From Spirochaetaceae bacterium (GTDB lineage Bacteria > Spirochaetota > Spirochaetia > SZUA-6 > Fen-1364), in the NCBI GenBank assembly GCA_003154555.1, contig PMDT01000248.1, positions 1 to 9,383 on the forward strand: a DNA stretch of 9,383 nucleotides. The letters are read 5' to 3'. Both the position numbers and the translations under genes were made by a program. Shown piece by piece: positions 1-5,965 of this stretch; position 1 is the stretch's first letter, and every line of letters starts with the position of its first letter. The notes under the pieces are model-generated. The model searched no databases, was not told where the DNA came from, and worked only from the letters and a program-made list of their open reading frames with translations.

Positions 1-1223
1 TCCTCCACCAGCCGGACGATCTGCGCCAGGGCGGTATCGCCGCCGACGCGCGTGGCGCGGAATATGATCGCGCCATTCTTGTTCATGCTCGCGCCCGTCA
101 CCGGGTCTCCCTTTTTCTTTTCCACCGGAATGCTTTCCCCCGTGAGCATCGATTCGTCCACGGACGTGTAGCCGTCCACAACCTCCCCGTCCACGGGGAC
201 CTTTCCACCGGGACGGACGCGCACAAGATCTCCGACTTCCACTTCGGAGATCGGAATCTCCGTCTCTCTGCCGTCATGAATCACGATCGCCGTCTTGGGC
301 GCCAGGCCCATGAGCTTCTTGATGGCCTGGGAGGTGCGTCCCTTGGAGACGGTTTCGAGCGTCTTGCCCAGCGTGATCAGGGCGATGATGACCGCTGCCG
401 TCTCGAAATAGAGATTGCCCACCGCGGAGGCATCACCCGCGGCGATCCTCCAGGTCGAATAAAGGCTGTAGAGCACCGCGGCCGCGGTGCCGATCGCGAT
501 CAGCGAGTCCATGTTCGGCGCCAGGTGCCAGAGGGCCTTGCCTCCGACGCGATAGAAGCGATTGCCCGCGGCAATCGCGGGAATCACGAGAAATACCTGG
601 GTGAGCGCAAACGCGAGGGGATGCTGCATCGGGTCGAGGAACCACGGCAGTGGAAGCTTGAGGGCGGGGATCATGTGCCCCATTGCAAGGTAGAGCAGAG
701 GCACGGCGACAGCGGCTGCGACGATGAACTTCGTCCACATCACGCGAATCTCGCGGGCCTTCCGCTGTGCGTCCTGGTCCACGCTTTCCGTGGCATCGAT
801 TTCCCGCGGCGTGTACCCGGCACCAGTGATGGCCTTCTTGATCGCGGAGAGACGAATCTTCTCCGGAGCGTACGTGACGTCTGCTTTCTCCGTGGCAAGA
901 TTGACGGACACCTCGGCGACGCCGTCGAGCCGTCCCACCACCTTTTCAATGCGCGCGACGCACGAGGCGCACGTCATGCCCTCGATCGGCATCGTCACAT
1001 GCTTCGTCGTTGCCCGTTCGACCAGGCCATACCCGGCGGCCTCAACGGCTTTGCGGACCGCATCCGCCGGCAACCGTGCCTCATCGTATTCGAGATGCAA
1101 TTTTTCAGTGGCGAGGTTCACACTCGCTTTTGCGACGCCATCGAGCCTTCCGACGACCTTCTCCACACGCGCCGAGCAGGATGCGCAGGTCATGCCGGTA
1201 ATCGTTACGTCCTGGGTCTTCAT
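1..1223 (-). CDS. copA: Copper-type P1B heavy-metal translocating ATPase, N-terminal part (3' end outside window)
   Basis: This encodes the first 407 residues of a P-type ATPase that pumps copper-like metal ions across the cytoplasmic membrane at the cost of ATP. Visible in order: HMA domain 1 (GMTCASC, Cys13/Cys16), HMA domain 2 (GMTCASC, Cys85/Cys88), a linker, four hydrophobic segments (about 163-182, 203-222, 239-256, 271-287), and the actuator domain with the TGES dephosphorylation motif at 361-364. The transmembrane CPC motif and the DKTGT phosphorylation site lie beyond the left edge, so Cu(I) specificity is inferred from the CASC-type HMA domains and overall similarity. The ATG at 1223 is preceded by GGGAG with 6 nt spacing and begins just before the first HMA domain, so the start is secure. 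It is divergent from the small membrane protein at 1444. The two HMA domains are unusually alike (see repeat). The family call is firm; export rather than import is the usual role and is inferred. Confidence 0.94.
   Translation of the reverse strand, partial: MKTQDVTITGMTCASCSARVEKVVGRLDGVAKASVNLATEKLHLEYDEARLPADAVRKAVEAAGYGLVERATTKHVTMPIEGMTCASCVARIEKVVGRLDGVAEVSVNLATEKADVTYAPEKIRLSAIKKAITGAGYTPREIDATESVDQDAQRKAREIRVMWTKFIVAAAVAVPLLYLAMGHMIPALKLPLPWFLDPMQHPLAFALTQVFLVIPAIAAGNRFYRVGGKALWHLAPNMDSLIAIGTAAAVLYSLYSTWRIAAGDASAVGNLYFETAAVIIALITLGKTLETVSKGRTSQAIKKLMGLAPKTAIVIHDGRETEIPISEVEVGDLVRVRPGGKVPVDGEVVDGYTSVDESMLTGESIPVEKKKGDPVTGASMNKNGAIIFRATRVGGDTALAQIVRLVE
885..980 (-). repeat. Second copy of internal HMA-domain repeat in the ATPase gene
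   Basis: Residues 82-113 of the ATPase (GMTCASC through ATEK) match residues 10-41 at 28 of 32 positions. The first copy lies at 1101-1196. Only 12 of the 32 codons are identical; 16 of the 20 differing codons are synonymous. The two copies are therefore an old duplication held together at protein level, not a recent DNA duplication. Confidence 0.85.
1101..1196 (-). repeat. First copy of internal HMA-domain repeat in the ATPase gene
   Basis: This is the partner of the copy at 885-980. It encodes residues 10-41 of the ATPase, including the metal-binding Cys13 and Cys16. The four amino-acid differences between copies are Ser/Val, Val/Ile, Lys/Glu and Ala/Val; the two metal-binding cysteines and the segment [11 protein letters not shown] are the same in both. 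Confidence 0.85.
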
Positions 1224-1236
1224 ACGGTACTCCCGA

Positions 1237-1257
1237 CACCCCTCCCCTCCAGGGGTG
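1237..1257 (-). promoter_or_regulatory. Hairpin / G-rich element in the ATPase mRNA leader
   Basis: The sequence CACCCCT, a 7-nt loop and AGGGGTG form a perfect 7-bp stem. It lies in the predicted 41-nt leader, ending only 2 nt before the GGGAG ribosome binding site at 1230-1234. On the transcript strand the loop and 3' arm read GGAGGGGAGGGG, so the element is both a possible hairpin and a run of G tracts with Shine-Dalgarno-like character. A role in tuning translation is inference only. Confidence 0.35.
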
Positions 1258-1270
1258 GGGTGAGAGATAG

Positions 1271-1299
1271 AATCTACACTGCATTGCGCGGTGCGTCAA
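1271..1299 (-). promoter_or_regulatory. Predicted sigma-70-type promoter of the ATPase gene
   Basis: On the minus strand TTGACG (1299-1294) and TAGATT (1276-1271) are separated by exactly 17 bp. Transcription would start near 1264, giving a leader of about 41 nt. The spacer is normal rather than the 19-20 bp typical of MerR/CueR-activated promoters, so CueR-type activation is not suggested. A CsoR- or CopY-type repressor remains possible, but I see no convincing operator palindrome. Confidence 0.6.
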
Positions 1300-1443
1300 G
1301 AAAAAAGCTTAGACCGGCAGGAAGGGGCGCCCATCAACCCCGCACCCGCCGAAAAGTTGCTGTACGTACTCCAGCGAACGGAATGCATCGGCCTCCCTTG
1401 GTATTGTTTATGTGATGATTCGATCAACGAAAGGAAAACAATA

Positions 1444-1566
1444 ATGATGTATGGCTTTGGAAGACTTTTTGGCTGGGCGGGCGGAGGAGCCTGGATCTGG
1501 ATGGTGATCGGCGTGCTCGTCGTGACCTTCCTGATCGTTGCGATCGTCAGGGTGGCGAGGAGATAG
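1444..1566 (+). CDS. Small single-helix membrane protein, 40 aa
   Basis: The protein starts MMYGFGRLFGWAGGG, followed by one hydrophobic helix (about residues 16-36) and a basic RVARR tail, predicting N-out/C-in insertion by the positive-inside rule. The start is the first of two adjacent ATGs, preceded by AAGGAAA (1431-1437) at suitable spacing. The reading frame stays open upstream, but that part has no ribosome site and overlaps the ATPase promoter. Similar short Gly/Trp-rich membrane proteins next to metal ATPases often carry a C-terminal SHOCT domain; this one stops straight after the helix, so any such domain is missing. No function can be assigned. It is divergent from the ATPase and convergent with the SDR gene. 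Confidence 0.6.
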   Translation: MMYGFGRLFGWAGGGAWIWMVIGVLVVTFLIVAIVRVARR

Positions 1567-1573
1567 CAGGCGT

Positions 1574-1599
1574 GCCTCCCCTCTACCAGAGGAAGAGGC
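1574..1599. terminator. Weak candidate bidirectional terminator hairpin
   Basis: GCCTC and CCTCT pair with AGAGG and GAGGC around an ACC loop, giving two 5-bp stems separated by a small internal bulge. The element sits between the convergent ends of the 40-aa gene (stop at 1566) and the SDR gene (stop codon at 1583-1585 lies within the hairpin). No T-run follows on either side, so intrinsic termination is only a possibility. Confidence 0.25.
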
Positions 1600-2341
1600 C
1601 GCCGCACACGAGAACATAGGCGCCGGTGACAAACCCCGCGAGGTCGGAAGCGAAATAGAGCGCAGTATTGGCGATCTCCTGCGCATCGCCCTGGCGTTTC
1701 ATGGGAACTCCCGCCGCGTAGTCCTGTACCCTCTTGGAATCCGGGTCCACCGTCTCGGTGCGCATCCAGCCCGGAGCGATCTGGTTGATCGTGATATTGT
1801 GCGGGGCAACCTCGCGGCACACGGTGCGGCTCCAGGAGTACAGGGCTCCCTTGCCGGCGTTGTAAGCGCTCTGACCTGGCATATTCTCGATGAAACACAC
1901 GGTGGAGATGTTGACGATCCGTCCCCACCGCCGCGCCTTCATGCCCGGGATGAATGCCCACCCCGTGTTGCAGACGGCCTTCAGCGATCCGTCGATCTGG
2001 CAGCGATACGCCTCCCAGTCATATTCCTCGAAATCCTTCCAGGGCTTCTGGTCGAGGGCATTGTTGATCAGTATCTCGACGGGCCCCCAGCGCGTCTCGA
2101 CTTCCGCCTTCATACGCTCCACCTGCGCGCGGTCCGTCACGTCCGCCGCGAGGGCGACCGCCTCTCCTCCCGCAGCCTGGATCGCCGCCGTCACGGCATG
2201 CGCGGCATCGGGGCTCCGGTTGTAGTTGACGACAGTGCGCGCCCCCGCGGCCGCCATGGTCGCCGCGATTGTCGCCCCGATGCCGCGTCCCGCCCCTGTC
2301 ACCAGTGCGACCCTGCCTTTCAGGTCTATCGAATACGCCAT
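1583..2341 (-). CDS. Short-chain dehydrogenase/reductase (FabG-like), 252 aa
   Basis: This is a classical-length SDR, which uses NAD(P)H to interconvert an alcohol and a carbonyl in the cytoplasm. It has the nucleotide-binding TGAGRGIG (residues 15-22), Asp67 in the AADVTD segment, NNA at 93-95, the YNAGK catalytic pair Tyr160/Lys164, and PGW near the C-terminal substrate region. By alignment to FabG the catalytic Ser position is Thr147 (Ser146 sits one residue earlier) and the helix-4 Asn position is Ser119; both are atypical. The start ATG at 2341 is chosen for its AGGAGG 4 nt upstream; an ATG ten codons earlier has no ribosome site. It is divergent from the glycyl radical operon with 85 bp between them, suggesting co-regulation and a redox step in the same pathway. 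The substrate is unknown; a FabG role in fatty acid synthesis is unlikely in this context. Confidence 0.88.
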   Translation of the reverse strand: MAYSIDLKGRVALVTGAGRGIGATIAATMAAAGARTVVNYNRSPDAAHAVTAAIQAAGGEAVALAADVTDRAQVERMKAEVETRWGPVEILINNALDQKPWKDFEEYDWEAYRCQIDGSLKAVCNTGWAFIPGMKARRWGRIVNISTVCFIENMPGQSAYNAGKGALYSWSRTVCREVAPHNITINQIAPGWMRTETVDPDSKRVQDYAAGVPMKRQGDAQEIANTALYFASDLAGFVTGAYVLVCGGLFLW

Positions 2342-2357
2342 GCTGCCTCCTTTTTCC

Positions 2358-2386
2358 TTGCGCCCTGCCATCGGCGGGTCTATAGT
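2358..2386 (+). promoter_or_regulatory. Predicted promoter of the glycyl radical enzyme operon
   Basis: TTGCGC (2358-2363) and TATAGT (2381-2386) are 17 bp apart. Transcription would start near 2393, giving a leader of about 34 nt before the ATG at 2427. The -10 element overlaps a candidate -10 for the divergent SDR gene, so the two promoters would compete or be controlled together. Confidence 0.5.
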
Positions 2387-2405
2387 AGGAAAAGAATCAC
2401 GTCAA
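2379..2405 (-). promoter_or_regulatory. Candidate promoter of the SDR gene, overlapping the divergent one
   Basis: On the minus strand TTGACG (2405-2400) and TATAGA (2384-2379) are 15 bp apart, shorter than the ideal 17. The -10 shares the palindromic core CTATAG (2380-2385) with the plus-strand promoter. The arrangement is plausible but weaker than the plus-strand element. Confidence 0.3.
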
Positions 2406-2413
2406 CTCATCAT

Positions 2414-2418
2414 GGAGG
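2414..2418 (+). promoter_or_regulatory. Ribosome binding site deciding the start of the glycyl radical enzyme
   Basis: GGAGG lies 8 nt before the ATG at 2427. An in-frame ATG at 2412 overlaps this site and has no ribosome site of its own, so 2427 is preferred. The difference is only five residues (MEDHP). Confidence 0.75.
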
Positions 2419-2426
2419 ATCATCCC

Positions 2427-4961
2427 ATGGCTGGACATGTTGCTGCCACGTCCCGCGCGCCCTCCGAACGCCCGCACGCAATCAAGACCCCTTCCAACCT
2501 GTCGCCGCGGATCACGTGGCTGCGCGACTATTACTTCAGCGGCACCGCGCGCGCGTGGAACAACGAGTTCACATCCTGGACCACGGGCACCCCGTGGGAC
2601 TTCCAGTTCAACGAGCTCACATTCTACATCGTGCCGGAAACCTACACCTTCTTCCCGACCTTTCGCGCGGCCTTCCGCCAGACCGCCCGCCGGGTGGACC
2701 TGGATCCCCACTTCTGGTCGTGGAGCCTGCCGGAGCGCCGCGCCTGGTTCCTGAGGAGGGTCATGACGCGCTCCCTGCCCTGCGAAATCCTTCCCGGGGA
2801 CCTGATTGCCGGCGCCCGCTTCAATGTCATGACATCCACGTGCCTGACGAGTAAAGAGGCGGCGGAGTTCGACCGCCTCGTCGTTGGAAAGGCGGGCACG
2901 CGGCAGGCGGTGAAATGGGCCCACGATCACGGCTACGGAAACGCGGGCGCCACCAGCGGACACCTGATCCCTGACTATCCGCGCGTTCTCAAGCACGGGT
3001 GGCGCGGCATCACCCAGGAGATCGAGCAGGCCCTCGAGGCGCTGCCCGCCCGCGAAAAGCAGGGCCGGCGGGCAGCCCAGCTCCGCGGGATGCTCATTGC
3101 CGCCGGCACGGCCCGGGAGCTTGCGGCGCGCTACGAGGCTGTGTGCGAAAACCTCGTCGCGGAAACCAAGGACCCGACGAGAGCCCGGGAGCTTCGCCAG
3201 ATGGCGAGGAACCTCTCCCTTGTCCCCTGGGGGCCGTCGAGCACATTCTGGGAAGCGGTGCAGAGCCTCTGGCTCACGCACATGCTCGTGATGAGCGACG
3301 AGAACTATCCGGGACCCGGCCTCTCCTTCGGACGCATCGACCAGTACCTGCTGCCGTACTGGCAGCGGTCTCTTGCACAGGGAATGGACCGGGAGCTCGG
3401 CAAGGAAATCCTCAAGTGCTTCTGGATCCACTGCAACACGGCCTACGACGCCATGATCCGCACCGGCGCGCACCAGGGCATCACCGCCGGCTACGGGCAG
3501 CTCCTGTCCCTCTCGGGTCGCGGCCCGGACGGGCACGATATGACGAATGACCTGACCTGGGCCATTCTCGAGGTGATCGACGAGATGTCTCCCATCCTGG
3601 AGCCGAAACCGAATGTGCGGCTGCACCGGGGATCACCCGACGCGCTCCTGGAAAAGCTGGTTGACATGATCGCAAGCAGCCAGGGCTCGCCGTTCCTCCT
3701 CAATTTCGACGAGCGCTCGGAGGCGGGCATGCTCCTGGAGGCGCGCCTGGCGGGCCTCGAAAAGCAGATCACGCCTGCAAATGTCGCGGACTACGCCTCT
3801 GTCGGATGCCTGGAGAACACGATGCCGGGCAACGACAGGTCGGGCACCGTGGACGTCAATCTGAATCTTCTCAAGGCGGTGGAGCTCACACTCACCGGTG
3901 GATACGACCTGGTGCCATTCGCGGATCCAATGACGGGGAAGACGGACGCGGTGACCAGACGCGGTTCCGGCACCGGAGATCCCACCGGATTCCGAACCTT
4001 CGAGCAGTTCTGGGCGGCATACGCCGCGCAGAACCGCTTCATCACAAAGCTGCTGGTGGACCTTTACGAATCCAGTGAATCGGTCCGCGCCCGTTTTTCC
4101 CCGACCCCGTACCTCTCCTGCCTTGTCCGCGGGTGCATCGAGAAGGGTCTTGACGTGACGCAGGGCGGCGCGGAGATCGGCTTCGTGACGATAGAGGCGG
4201 TCACATTCGCGACCACCGTGGATTCGCTGCTCGCGGTGAAACACCTCGTGTACGACCGCGCCGCGTGTACCATGGAGGAGCTGGTTGCCGCGCTCAAGGA
4301 CAACTGGGTCGGTCACGAGAAGCTGCAGGCCCTGGCGGCCAACAAGGCCCCCAAGTACGGCCGTGACGACAATGAGGCGGATGCCATGGCGCGCCGCGTC
4401 ATGGAGCTGTGGACGTCCGAGACATGGCGGCACACAACGCGCTCGACGCATCGGCAGTTCAGACCCGGCATGCTGAGCTGGAACTACTGGGTCTCCGACG
4501 GCTTCGTGCTCGCGGCGAGTCCCGACGGTCGCCCGAAAGGCAAATTCCTGTCCAACGCCCTTTGTCCGTCGAATGGGGCGGACACGAATGGCCCGACCGC
4601 CAATGCAAACTCCGTGGGAAAGGTACTTGCCGGGGAAGCGGAGAAGGACGGTGTGCGCTTTGCGACGGAAAACCTGTTGCCCAACGGCGGCAGCCACACG
4701 ATCAGCTTCAACCCCACCATGGCACGGGACCCGGAGCATCGCGCAAAGCTCGCCGCGTTCCTCCGCGGCTATGCACGGAATGGCGGCTCAGCGCTGCAGA
4801 TCAACATGATCGACGCGGAGATGCTGAGGGACGCGCAGGCGCACCCGGAAAGCTACCGCCATCTCCTTGTCCGTGTGACGGGCTACAACGCCTATTTCAC
4901 GACGGTGGGAAAAGAGCTGCAGGACGAGATCATCGCACGGGAATCGCACGCACTCAGGTGA
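2427..4961 (+). CDS. Glycyl radical enzyme of unassigned substrate (PFL/glycerol dehydratase family), 844 aa
   Basis: This oxygen-sensitive enzyme uses a stable glycyl radical to make a thiyl radical that abstracts hydrogen from the substrate. The glycyl loop RVTGYNAYF is near the C-terminus (Gly819), and the active-site motif VGCLEN gives Cys461 and Glu463. The Cys-X-Glu pattern belongs to the dehydratase/C-N lyase/decarboxylase side of the family and excludes pyruvate formate-lyase, which has adjacent cysteines. Other family landmarks are SGHLIPDY (178-184, His179), FGRIDQYL (301-308), SPDGRPKGK (698-706) and NGPTANANS (721-729). The N-terminal stretch around residues 45-76, rich in Trp, Phe and Tyr, and the NFDER segment (426-430) are not what I know from choline lyase, glycerol dehydratase or hydroxyproline dehydratase. 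No microcompartment-targeting extension is evident. It is first gene of an operon with its activase. The family is certain; the substrate is open. Confidence 0.93.
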   Translation: MAGHVAATSRAPSERPHAIKTPSNLSPRITWLRDYYFSGTARAWNNEFTSWTTGTPWDFQFNELTFYIVPETYTFFPTFRAAFRQTARRVDLDPHFWSWSLPERRAWFLRRVMTRSLPCEILPGDLIAGARFNVMTSTCLTSKEAAEFDRLVVGKAGTRQAVKWAHDHGYGNAGATSGHLIPDYPRVLKHGWRGITQEIEQALEALPAREKQGRRAAQLRGMLIAAGTARELAARYEAVCENLVAETKDPTRARELRQMARNLSLVPWGPSSTFWEAVQSLWLTHMLVMSDENYPGPGLSFGRIDQYLLPYWQRSLAQGMDRELGKEILKCFWIHCNTAYDAMIRTGAHQGITAGYGQLLSLSGRGPDGHDMTNDLTWAILEVIDEMSPILEPKPNVRLHRGSPDALLEKLVDMIASSQGSPFLLNFDERSEAGMLLEARLAGLEKQITPANVADYASVGCLENTMPGNDRSGTVDVNLNLLKAVELTLTGGYDLVPFADPMTGKTDAVTRRGSGTGDPTGFRTFEQFWAAYAAQNRFITKLLVDLYESSESVRARFSPTPYLSCLVRGCIEKGLDVTQGGAEIGFVTIEAVTFATTVDSLLAVKHLVYDRAACTMEELVAALKDNWVGHEKLQALAANKAPKYGRDDNEADAMARRVMELWTSETWRHTTRSTHRQFRPGMLSWNYWVSDGFVLAASPDGRPKGKFLSNALCPSNGADTNGPTANANSVGKVLAGEAEKDGVRFATENLLPNGGSHTISFNPTMARDPEHRAKLAAFLRGYARNGGSALQINMIDAEMLRDAQAHPESYRHLLVRVTGYNAYFTTVGKELQDEIIARESHALR

Positions 4962-4966
4962 GCTCA

Positions 4967-5965
4967 GTGGAACCGGACGGCGAATCCACCGGCCTCATCC
5001 TCCATGTCCAGCGCCTCTCCACGGAGGACGGGCCCGGCATACGCTCCACGGTCTTCTTCAAACAGTGCCCGCTCTCCTGCCGCTGGTGCCACAACCCGGA
5101 AAGCATCTCCGCGCAGCCGCAGCTCCAGTGGTATTCCACCCGGTGCATGGGATGCCATTCCTGCGTGGGCGCGTGTCCGAGCGGCTGCATCTCCTTCGGC
5201 CCGCAGGGTTTCCTGCTTGATCGCGCGCGGTGCGATGGCTGCGGCGCCTGCGTGGAGGAATGCCCGACCAACGCGCTGGAGCTCCTGGGCAGACGGGTAC
5301 GCGTCGACGCGCTGGCGGAGGAGCTTGCAAAGGACAGGGCGTACTTCGAGTCGTCGGGCGGCGGGGTGACGCTTTCGGGTGGAGAACCGCTTGCGCAGTC
5401 CGGCTTCGCGATTGCTCTTCTCCAACGCCTCAAGGAAAAAGGCATCGCCACGGCGCTGGATACCTGCGGATTCGCGGCAACGGAGGGCATGGGGCAGGCC
5501 CTGCGGTCAACCGACACCCTCCTCTTCGACCTGAAGATCATGGACCGGGTATCTCATATGGCTTTCACCGGCCAACCGAACGAGCTCATCCTGAAAAACG
5601 TGCTTCTGGCGCGGACGCTCCGGGAGGCAGGTGAAACGGGCGCACGGCTCTGGATACGAACGCCGCTGATTCCCGGCGCCACGGCGACGAGGGAGAATAT
5701 CGTCGCCATCGGGGCTTTCATTGCGGAGCACCTGGACGGCGTGCTGGAGCGCTGGGAGCTCTGCGCGTTCAACAATCTCTGCCGGGAGCAATACCGGCGA
5801 CTGGGCATGGAGTGGGCGTACGCGGAGACTCCGTTGTATGACACGTCGCAGCTCGACGAGATTTCAGGATGGGCGCGGGCGTCGGGTGTGGATCCCTCGC
5901 GCGTTGCCGTCACCGGCGCCGCACGCGCGGCATATTCCAGGACAGAGGAGACCAGACGATCATGA
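4967..5965 (+). CDS. Glycyl radical enzyme activating enzyme (radical SAM), 332 aa
   Basis: The enzyme installs the glycyl radical on the upstream enzyme by reductive cleavage of S-adenosylmethionine. The radical SAM cluster motif is CPLSCRWC (Cys34, Cys38, Cys41, CX3CX2C). A ferredoxin-like insert follows with two further 4Fe-4S motifs: Cys60/63/66/70 and Cys89/92/95/99, each ending in Cys-Pro. SGGEP (137-141) is the SAM amino-group-binding GGE motif. This layout is that of activases for dehydratase-type glycyl radical enzymes, unlike PFL activase, which lacks the insert. The start is GTG at 4967, as no in-frame ATG lies before the conserved HVQRLSTEDGPGIRS segment; the ribosome site AGGTGA overlaps the stop codon of the upstream gene, so translation is probably coupled. 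Its own stop overlaps the next ATG. Confidence 0.93.
   Translation: MEPDGESTGLILHVQRLSTEDGPGIRSTVFFKQCPLSCRWCHNPESISAQPQLQWYSTRCMGCHSCVGACPSGCISFGPQGFLLDRARCDGCGACVEECPTNALELLGRRVRVDALAEELAKDRAYFESSGGGVTLSGGEPLAQSGFAIALLQRLKEKGIATALDTCGFAATEGMGQALRSTDTLLFDLKIMDRVSHMAFTGQPNELILKNVLLARTLREAGETGARLWIRTPLIPGATATRENIVAIGAFIAEHLDGVLERWELCAFNNLCREQYRRLGMEWAYAETPLYDTSQLDEISGWARASGVDPSRVAVTGAARAAYSRTEETRRS

Noticed and set aside
276..1415. Long plus-strand frame (379 codons) opposite the ATPase
   Set aside because: It is antisense to the clear P1B ATPase, has Arg/His/Asp-rich low-information composition and no recognisable motif; long open antisense frames are expected in GC-rich coding DNA.
1224..1443. 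CueR-type operator between the ATPase and the small membrane gene
   Set aside because: The best minus-strand promoter has a normal 17-bp spacer and no dyad within it, unlike MerR/CueR-controlled promoters.
1296..1961. Minus-strand frame spanning the end of the SDR gene and the 40-aa gene
   Set aside because: It overlaps the SDR in another frame and crosses the convergent junction; the translation shows no family features.
2391..2412. Possible FNR-type anaerobic regulator site near TTGACGTGATT on the minus strand
   Set aside because: Only one half resembles TTGAT; the second half-site ATCAA is absent at the right spacing, so it is not supported.
3633..4739. Minus-strand frame of 368 codons, and another at 2397-3626, opposite the glycyl radical enzyme
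   Set aside because: Both are shadows of the sense gene, which carries all family motifs; no ribosome site or motif supports them.
2427..4961. Assignment as pyruvate formate-lyase, choline trimethylamine-lyase or benzylsuccinate synthase
   Set aside because: Adjacent cysteines of pyruvate formate-lyase are absent; GCVEP and partner genes of the choline locus are absent; no small subunits of benzylsuccinate synthase are nearby and the Cys-X-Glu motif is of the other class.
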